Source of the DNA: Streptomyces sp. L-9-10
GTDB lineage: Bacteria > Actinomycetota > Actinomycetes > Streptomycetales > Streptomycetaceae
NCBI RefSeq assembly: GCF_004151105.1
Contig: NZ_PHRF01000161.1
Span: 62,001 to 126,000, forward strand
Direction: 5' to 3'
DNA: 64,000 nt
Below the pieces are notes generated by a model. It worked only from the letters and a program-made list of their open reading frames with translations, was not told the origin of the DNA and did no database searches. The translations under genes were made by a program, and so were the position numbers. Shown here piece by piece: positions 59,076 through 64,000 of this stretch. The stretch's first letter is position 1. Every line of letters begins with the position of its first letter.

Positions 59076-59293
59076 CCGCCGTGTACGTACGGCCGGGAGC
59101 GGTACGGCGCCCCGGGCCGGTCCCTCGGCGACCCCGGTGCGGCCCCGGCGGCCCCGGTGCGGCTCCGGCGACCTCGGTGCCTTCCGCGCGGAGCGCTGTG
59201 ACCCGAACGGCCCGGGGCCGGTCGCCGCCCCGTGGATGTCCGTGTTTCGTAAGGCCTCACATCCCTTTTGTCGGTTCCCGAATTCATACGGTG

Positions 59294-60037
59294 ATGGACG
59301 TGACCCCCTCCGAACCCACGACGGTCGACGTCGTACTCCCCTGCCTCGACGAGGCCCTCGCCCTGCCCTGGGTGCTTGAGCACATGCCGGACGGCTGGCG
59401 CGCGATCGTCGTCGACAACGGCTCCTCCGACGGCTCGGCGGAGATCGCCGCCGGGCTGGGCGCGAGGGTGGTGCGTGAACCGCGGCGCGGCTTCGGGGCC
59501 GCCTGCCACGCCGGACTGCTCGCCGCCGAGGCGGAGTTCGTCTGCTTCTGCGACTGCGACGCCTCCCTCGACCCCGGTCTGCTCCCCGCCTTCGTGGCGG
59601 AGATCGCGGCGGGCCGGGCCGATCTGGTGCTGGGCCGCCGCCGGCCGCGGACAGGCGGCGCCTGGCCCGCCCACGCGCGGGCCGGGAATCTGGCGCTGGC
59701 CCGGATGCTGCGCCGCAGAACCGGTCTGCGGCTGCGGGACCTCGGCCCCCTGCGCGCGGCGCGCCGCGAGGCACTGCTCGGACTCGGTCTCACGGACCGC
59801 CGCAGCGGCTACCCGCTCCAGATGGTCGTACGAGCGTCCGACGCGGGCTGGCGGGTGGTGGAACGTGACGTGCCGTATCTGCCGCGCACCGGCAGGTCGA
59901 AGGTGACCGGCACCTGGCGCGGCACCTGGCAGGCGGTGCACGACATGCGCGGGGTGCTGGCGGAGCCACCGGCCGGGCGGGCGACGGACGGACCGCGCGC
60001 CGGGCGGGACGGGACGAGCCGGGCGGGTGTCCGATGA
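59294..60037 (+). CDS. family 2 glycosyltransferase
   Basis: A 247-residue GT-A fold glycosyltransferase. The N-terminal VDVVLPCLDEALALPWVLEH, VVDNGSSDGS and CFCDCDASLDPGLL (D-x-D metal motif) are GT2 marks. A C-terminal RSGYPLQMVVRASDAGWRV and YLPRTGRSKVTGTWRGT segment resembles dolichyl- or polyprenyl-phosphate sugar transferases, without membrane segments. ATG at 59294 is preceded by an in-frame GTG. It overlaps the next gene by ATGA, so it is co-translated with the DUF2064 protein. The glycosyl acceptor is unknown. Confidence 0.88.
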   Translation: MDVTPSEPTTVDVVLPCLDEALALPWVLEHMPDGWRAIVVDNGSSDGSAEIAAGLGARVVREPRRGFGAACHAGLLAAEAEFVCFCDCDASLDPGLLPAFVAEIAAGRADLVLGRRRPRTGGAWPAHARAGNLALARMLRRRTGLRLRDLGPLRAARREALLGLGLTDRRSGYPLQMVVRASDAGWRVVERDVPYLPRTGRSKVTGTWRGTWQAVHDMRGVLAEPPAGRATDGPRAGRDGTSRAGVR

Positions 60038-60666
60038 CCACTCTCCTCGTGCTGGCGAAGGCGCCCGTGGCCGGGCGCGTCAAGACGCGGCTCACACCCC
60101 CCTTCCGGCCGGAGGAGGCCGCCCTGCTCGCGGAGGCGGCGCTGTGCGACACGCTCGCGGCGGTCCTGGCGGCGCCCGTACGACGGCGGTTGCTCGTCCT
60201 GGACGGTGTTCCGGGAGACTGGCTGCCGGCCGGGATCGAGGTCATACCGCAGTCGGGCGGCGGCCTGGACGAGCGGCTGGCCGCCGCCTTCGGACTCTGT
60301 ACGGGGCCCGCCCTGCTCGTCGGGATGGACACTCCTCAGCTCACCCCGGAACTGCTGGCCCCCGCGCTCGCGGCCGACGCGTGGCAGGGCTGTGACGCGT
60401 GGTTCGGGCCCGCTCTGGACGGCGGGTTCTGGGCGCTCGGCCTCGCCGTGCCGGATCCCGCGCTGCTGCTGGGCGTACCGATGTCGGTGCCCGAGACCGG
60501 GGCCGTACAGCGCGCGCGGCTGCTGGACGCGGGACTCGCCGTACGGGATCTGCCGCCGCTGCGCGATGTCGACACCGCGCGGGACGCCACGCTGGTCGCG
60601 GCCGAGGCACCGGACAGCCGGTTCGCCGCGGCTCTCGGCCGGCTCGCCGGGGCCGGGGCGCGATGA
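60034..60666 (+). CDS. DUF2064 / TIGR04282-type glycosyltransferase-like protein
   Basis: A 210-residue protein with an NTP-transferase or GT-A-like fold. It has TTLLVLAKAPVAGRVKTRL at the start, a DERLAAAF segment, GMDTPQL (metal or substrate loop) and FGPALDGGFWALGL. The family is linked by annotation to arsenosugar and related glycoside synthesis. It starts inside the stop of the GT2 gene and ends inside the start of the methyltransferase gene. It therefore works with both in one pathway. Confidence 0.88.
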   Translation: MTTLLVLAKAPVAGRVKTRLTPPFRPEEAALLAEAALCDTLAAVLAAPVRRRLLVLDGVPGDWLPAGIEVIPQSGGGLDERLAAAFGLCTGPALLVGMDTPQLTPELLAPALAADAWQGCDAWFGPALDGGFWALGLAVPDPALLLGVPMSVPETGAVQRARLLDAGLAVRDLPPLRDVDTARDATLVAAEAPDSRFAAALGRLAGAGAR

Positions 60667-61439
60667 CCACCGCCGAGACCACCGCCCAGGCCCACACCCC
60701 GGCCCACACCCCGGGCGCGGCCCGGCCGTCCCCGGCGGGCGCCCTGCGGCAGCGCCGTACGGCTCCCTGGCAGGCGGACCCGTACACCGACGCGCTGCGT
60801 ACCGGCCGCGGCCCTCTCTTCCTGCGGCGCGCCGACGGCTGGCTGCTGCCGCTGGAGGTGGAGCGCTGGTGCGCGGAGCCCGACAGCGCGGATCTGACGG
60901 TGCTCGAACGCTGCCGGGGCACCGTGCTCGACATCGGCTGCGGCCCCGGCAGGCTCGTGGCGGCGCTGGCGTCACGGGGCCGCCCCTCCCTGGGCATCGA
61001 CATCAGTCCCGCGGCCGTGGCGCACGCCGTGCGCGCGGGCGGCAGCGCGCTGGTGCGGTCGGTCTTCGATCCGCTGCCGCGCGAGGGCGGCTGGCACACC
61101 GCGCTGCTCATGGACGGCAACATCGGTATCGGCGGGGACCCGTTGGCGCTGCTCTCCCGGCTCGCGGGGGTGGTCGGCAGGGCCGGTTCGCTGATCGTCG
61201 AGACGGCCGCGGCCGGGATGGACGCCGAGCTGGACGAGCGCGTGCGGGTACGGGTCGACAACGGCAACGGCGCCCCGGGCGAGGCGTTCTCGTGGGCCCG
61301 GGTCGGCCCCCGCGCGCTCATACGGCACGCCCGCGCCACGGGCTGGGTCCCGTCCGAGCAGTGGACGGCGGCGGGCCGCCGCTTCGTCACACTGGAACGT
61401 CCGGACCCCGGCGCCGCGCGCGGGGCGCACACCCCTTAG
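60663..61439 (+). CDS. class I SAM-dependent methyltransferase
   Basis: A 258-residue methyltransferase. SAM-binding motif I is VLDIGCGPGRLVAALA at about residue 86, followed by GIDISPAAVAHAV (motif II). A Pro/Ala/Thr-rich stretch of about 30 residues precedes the fold. It overlaps the DUF2064 gene by ATGA. Together with the epimerase and two transferases it may decorate a sugar-linked small molecule. Substrate not identifiable. Confidence 0.88.
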   Translation: MTTAETTAQAHTPAHTPGAARPSPAGALRQRRTAPWQADPYTDALRTGRGPLFLRRADGWLLPLEVERWCAEPDSADLTVLERCRGTVLDIGCGPGRLVAALASRGRPSLGIDISPAAVAHAVRAGGSALVRSVFDPLPREGGWHTALLMDGNIGIGGDPLALLSRLAGVVGRAGSLIVETAAAGMDAELDERVRVRVDNGNGAPGEAFSWARVGPRALIRHARATGWVPSEQWTAAGRRFVTLERPDPGAARGAHTP

Positions 61440-61518
61440 AGCCCGTTCCCGGTCGGCGCTCGGACGTACCCGGCGCGACGCGTGCCGGGGTATCCCCGGC
61501 GGTGGCCGCCGCTCCGGC

Positions 61519-61962
61519 TCAGACGTGGTCCACGTACACCCAGGCGCCGTCGTGGCGCACGAACCGGCTGCGCTCCTCCAGGACATCCGGACCGCCCGGC
61601 CGGGTGAAATGGGCCCGGAAGGTGACCGTGCCCGTGGTGTGGAACGGGCTGCCGTCGGTCGTGTCGAGGATCTCCAGGCCGGTCCACCGCGTCGCGGGAT
61701 CGAGATCGACGGCCGGCGGGCGGGTCGCCGGGTCCCAGGAGCGGAGCAGATACGCCGCGTCGAGGACGGCGAAGGCGCTGTAGCGGGAGCGCATCAGCAG
61801 TTCGGCGGTGGGCGCGGTGGCGAGGCCGGCGTGGAACCGTCCACAGCACGCGCCGTACGGGGCGTCCAGCCCGCAGGGGCAGGGTGAGTCGGCGGTGACG
61901 GCGGACCTGCCCGATCGGCTGGGGCGGGCGGAACGGCTGGGGCGAGCGGGACGTCGGGCCAT
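61519..61962 (-). CDS. YchJ-family protein with SEC-C zinc motif
   Basis: A 147-residue protein. After a basic, Ser/Arg/Ala-rich N-terminus comes CPCGLDAPYGACCGRFH, a SEC-C-type zinc site, and then an NTF2-like fold segment (LMRSRYSAFAVLDAAYLLRSWDP). Proteins of this UPF0225 group are widespread but of unknown function. It converges on the methyltransferase gene with an 80-bp gap. The 124 bp between it and the IclR gene contain short CCCCCGG repeats only. Confidence 0.85.
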   Translation of the reverse strand: MARRPARPSRSARPSRSGRSAVTADSPCPCGLDAPYGACCGRFHAGLATAPTAELLMRSRYSAFAVLDAAYLLRSWDPATRPPAVDLDPATRWTGLEILDTTDGSPFHTTGTVTFRAHFTRPGGPDVLEERSRFVRHDGAWVYVDHV

Positions 61963-62086
61963 GCGCCCATTCTCGCCGCCCCGATCCCGCGCGCCTCACA
62001 CAGGGCCGTCTCCCCCGGGGCTCTCCCCCGGGGCCGAATCTCCCGAACCGAATCCCCCGGAGCCGTTCCCCCATGTCACCGCCGGG

Positions 62087-62857
62087 TCATCGCTGCCCGC
62101 GGTGTCCGAGCCGTGCCGAGAGCGCGCCCGCGCCCTTCACGGCGAGCCGGGCGAGCTCCTCCTCGCGCGCGTCGCTCCACCGGATCATCGGTACGGAGAT
62201 GGACAGGGCCGCGACGACCCGGCCCGCGCTGTCCCGTACCGGCGCCGCCACACAGCTCACATCGGGGTTGGACTCGCGGTGCTCGACGGCGACGCCGCGC
62301 TCCCTGATCCCCGCCAGCTCCGCCCGCAGCACCTCCGGATCGGTGATGCTGGCGGGCGTCATCGCGGTGAACTCGTGCCCGGCGATACGGTTCTCCAGCT
62401 CGGCGCCGGGCAGTGAGGCGAGCAGCATCTTGCCGACCGAGGTGCAGTGGGCGGGCAGCCGGCGGCCGGCCGCCGAGACCATCCTGACCGCGTGCGTGGA
62501 GTCCACCTTCGCGATGTAGATGACATCGGTCTCCTCCAGGATCGCGACATGCACGGTCTCGTCGCACGTCTCGGCGATCTCACGGGCGACCTGCCCTCCC
62601 TCGGCGGCGAGATCGAGCTGTTCCGCGTACCGGCTGCCGAGTTGGTAGGAGCGCACACCGAGCCGGTAGCGGCCGGGCTGCCCCGGGACGGCCGCCAGAT
62701 ACGAGCGGGCCGCGAGCGTGGTGAGCAGTTCGTGCACGGTGGTGCGCGGCAGTTGGAGTTTCCTGATGACATCGGGCGCGGAGAGCGTGCCGTCGCCGTC
62801 CAGGAACAGTTCGAGTATGTCCAGGGCCCGCGTCACCGCGGGGACCAGCCGTCCCAC
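62087..62857 (-). CDS. IclR-family transcriptional regulator
   Basis: A 256-residue regulator. The N-terminal winged HTH is VPAVTRALDILELFLDGDGT and LPRTTVHELLTTLAARSYL; the C-terminal ligand domain includes the usual GRRLPAHCTSVGKMLLA and REESNP-like REFNPD segment (HRESNPDVSCVAAPV). The GTG at 62857 is used. It is divergent from an enolase-superfamily gene, with an inverted repeat near that gene's start, so it probably controls that gene and itself in response to the sugar acid or a product. Confidence 0.9.
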   Translation of the reverse strand: MGRLVPAVTRALDILELFLDGDGTLSAPDVIRKLQLPRTTVHELLTTLAARSYLAAVPGQPGRYRLGVRSYQLGSRYAEQLDLAAEGGQVAREIAETCDETVHVAILEETDVIYIAKVDSTHAVRMVSAAGRRLPAHCTSVGKMLLASLPGAELENRIAGHEFTAMTPASITDPEVLRAELAGIRERGVAVEHRESNPDVSCVAAPVRDSAGRVVAALSISVPMIRWSDAREEELARLAVKGAGALSARLGHRGQR

Positions 62858-62937
62858 GATCGCTCACCCACCCCTCTTGTTCGGTACTTCGGCCACCGGC
62901 CGGAATCACGAACAAAGGCTAACCGTCGCACGCCCCA

Positions 62938-62966
62938 TTGACACCCTCGGAGTGCCTGAATACCGT
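62938..62966 (+). promoter_or_regulatory. sigma-70 promoter of the enolase-superfamily gene
   Basis: TTGACA, a 17-bp spacer and TACCGT form a near-consensus promoter. The predicted start is near 62973, at the edge of the inverted repeat below. Confidence 0.75.
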
Positions 62967-62975
62967 CACGCCACG

Positions 62976-62996
62976 ATTTCGAACGGGTGACGAAAT
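62976..62996. promoter_or_regulatory. candidate IclR operator
   Basis: ATTTCG and CGAAAT flank nine bases just downstream of the predicted transcription start. TTTCGAAC and TATCGAAC also repeat directly 17 bp apart. The position suits repression by the divergent IclR protein. Confidence 0.55.
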
Positions 62997-63021
62997 ATCG
63001 AACAGACGAGGGGCAACTGCC

Positions 63022-64000
63022 GTGCGCATCACGGGAATCAGCACACACGTGGTCGGTACGCCCTGGCGTAACCTCACGTATGTCCTCGTTCATACGGACG
63101 AAGGGCTCACCGGGGTCGGCGAGACGCGGATGCTCGGCAGGACGGACGCGCTGCTCGGCTATCTGCGCGAGGCCGAGGCCAACCACGTCCAGGGCTCGGA
63201 CCCGTTCGCCGTCGAGGATCTCGTACGGCGGATGAAGTACGGCGACTACGGACGGGCCGGCGAGATCGTGATGTCGGGCATCGCGGTCGTGGAGATGGCC
63301 TGTTGGGACATCAAGGGCAAGGCGCTGGGCGTGCCGGTCTGGCAGTTGCTCGGCGGCAAGGTCACCGACCGGGTCAAGGCGTACGCCAACGGCTGGTACA
63401 CCACGGAACGGACCCCCGAGGCGTACCACGAGGCGGCCGGGGCGGTGATCGCGCGCGGCTACCGGGCCCTGAAGATCGACCCGTTCGGCACCGGCCACCT
63501 CGAGCTGGACCGGGCGGCGTCGAACGAGGCGGTGGCGCTGATCGAGGCGGTACGGGACGCGATCGGGCCCGACGCGGAGCTGATGCTGGAGATGCACGGC
63601 CGGTTCAGCCCGTCGACCGCCGTACGGCTGGCGCGCGAGATGGCGCCGTACGACCCGGCCTGGCTGGAGGAGCCGGTGCCGCCGGAGAATCTCAGGGCGC
63701 TGGGGAAGGTCGCGGCGAAGGTCGATCTGCCGATCGCGACCGGTGAACGGATCCATGACCGGATCGAGTTCCGTGAGCTGTTCGAGTCGCAGGCCGCCGA
63801 CATCATCCAGCCGGACGTGGGGCACATCGGCGGCATCCTGGAGACCCGGAAGCTGGCCGCGACCGCCGAGACGCACTACACACTGATCGCCCCGCACAAT
63901 GTCGGCGGTTCGGTGCTGACCGCCGCGAGCCTTCAACTGGCCGCCTGCACACCGAACTTCAAGATCCTTGAACACTTCAATGACTTCGCGGACGCGGAGA
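63022..64000 (+). CDS. mandelate racemase/galactonate-dehydratase-type enolase-superfamily enzyme (3'-partial)
   Basis: At least 326 residues; the gene runs off the window. GTG at 63022 has GAGGGG upstream. The capping domain (MRITGISTHVVGTPWRN) leads into the barrel, with the catalytic Lys in ALKIDPFG, metal ligands in MLEMHGRF, WLEEPVP and ATGERIHDR, an Asp in DIIQPDVGHIGG and a catalytic His in IAPHNVGG. The Glu-x-His at the first metal site resembles galactonate-type sugar-acid dehydratases rather than mandelate racemase. Likely role: dehydration of an aldonic acid to a 2-keto-3-deoxy acid, under IclR control. Confidence 0.88.
   Translation, partial: MRITGISTHVVGTPWRNLTYVLVHTDEGLTGVGETRMLGRTDALLGYLREAEANHVQGSDPFAVEDLVRRMKYGDYGRAGEIVMSGIAVVEMACWDIKGKALGVPVWQLLGGKVTDRVKAYANGWYTTERTPEAYHEAAGAVIARGYRALKIDPFGTGHLELDRAASNEAVALIEAVRDAIGPDAELMLEMHGRFSPSTAVRLAREMAPYDPAWLEEPVPPENLRALGKVAAKVDLPIATGERIHDRIEFRELFESQAADIIQPDVGHIGGILETRKLAATAETHYTLIAPHNVGGSVLTAASLQLAACTPNFKILEHFNDFADAE

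Overview
The window is a GC-rich actinobacterial chromosome segment, almost certainly from Streptomyces. Supporting genes are an SsgA-like sporulation protein, a WhiB-family protein, a Tat-exported two-domain laccase, a DUF5941 CDP-alcohol phosphotransferase, frequent GTG, TTG and CTG starts, and a single in-frame TTA codon (a bldA-type rare codon). From memory, the gene order (idi, tex, fadB/fadA, ssgD-like, ABC-F, uvrA-like, desaturase, wbl, small laccase, NHEJ polymerase and ligase) resembles the SCO6750 to SCO6707 stretch of S. coelicolor. I could not check this by search. There is no rRNA, tRNA, CRISPR array, prophage or intact transposase.

Layout. 0-12.3 kb is housekeeping and accessory metabolism: a nucleotidyltransferase and a CDP-alcohol phosphotransferase (translationally coupled, the second with a CTG start), galE, a CDF cation exporter, isopentenyl-diphosphate isomerase, a small ATPase-fold regulator, an enoyl-CoA hydratase, a DJ-1 enzyme with its GlxA-type regulator, an SCO6745-type protein, an LPFR small protein and Tex. 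12.4-20.4 kb holds an ABC-F protein, a D-amino-acid-oxidase-like enzyme and three exported peptidases (M14, S15 and M1; the M1 gene is apparently frameshifted at its 3' end). 20.4-29.1 kb is a self-contained beta-1,3-glucan utilisation locus: LacI regulator, secreted GH81 endoglucanase, solute-binding lipoprotein, two permeases and a GH1 beta-glucosidase. They are tied together by three copies of one palindromic operator.

29.1-35 kb carries a MerR regulator flanked by two 17-bp tandem arrays, then fadB, fadA and an alpha-methylacyl-CoA racemase-like gene. 35-45.3 kb carries a trans-acting-enoyl-reductase-like protein, endonuclease V, a BNR-repeat secreted protein, an SsgA-like protein, an ABC-F/UvrA-like pair behind a likely attenuation leader, an acyl-ACP desaturase and a WhiB protein. 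45.3-49.7 kb holds a two-domain VOC protein, a strongly repetitive leader, an SNF2 helicase with a TTA codon, and a 0.9-kb near-symmetric inverted repeat without genes.

49.8-55.7 kb is the most unusual protein-coding part. A small laccase is divergent from two overlapping genes for very large exported proteins: a ThuA domain fused to a PQQ-type sugar dehydrogenase, and a cupredoxin plus three Ig-like repeats plus a DUF1080 (3-keto-sugar hydrolase-like) domain. Together they look like an extracellular sugar-oxidation and electron-transfer module. 55.7-57.9 kb has a divergent NHEJ polymerase and DNA ligase. 58-61.4 kb is an overlapping set (sugar epimerase, GT2, DUF2064 transferase, methyltransferase) for an unknown glycosylated product. 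The window ends with a YchJ-like protein, an IclR regulator, and a divergent enolase-superfamily dehydratase running off the edge.
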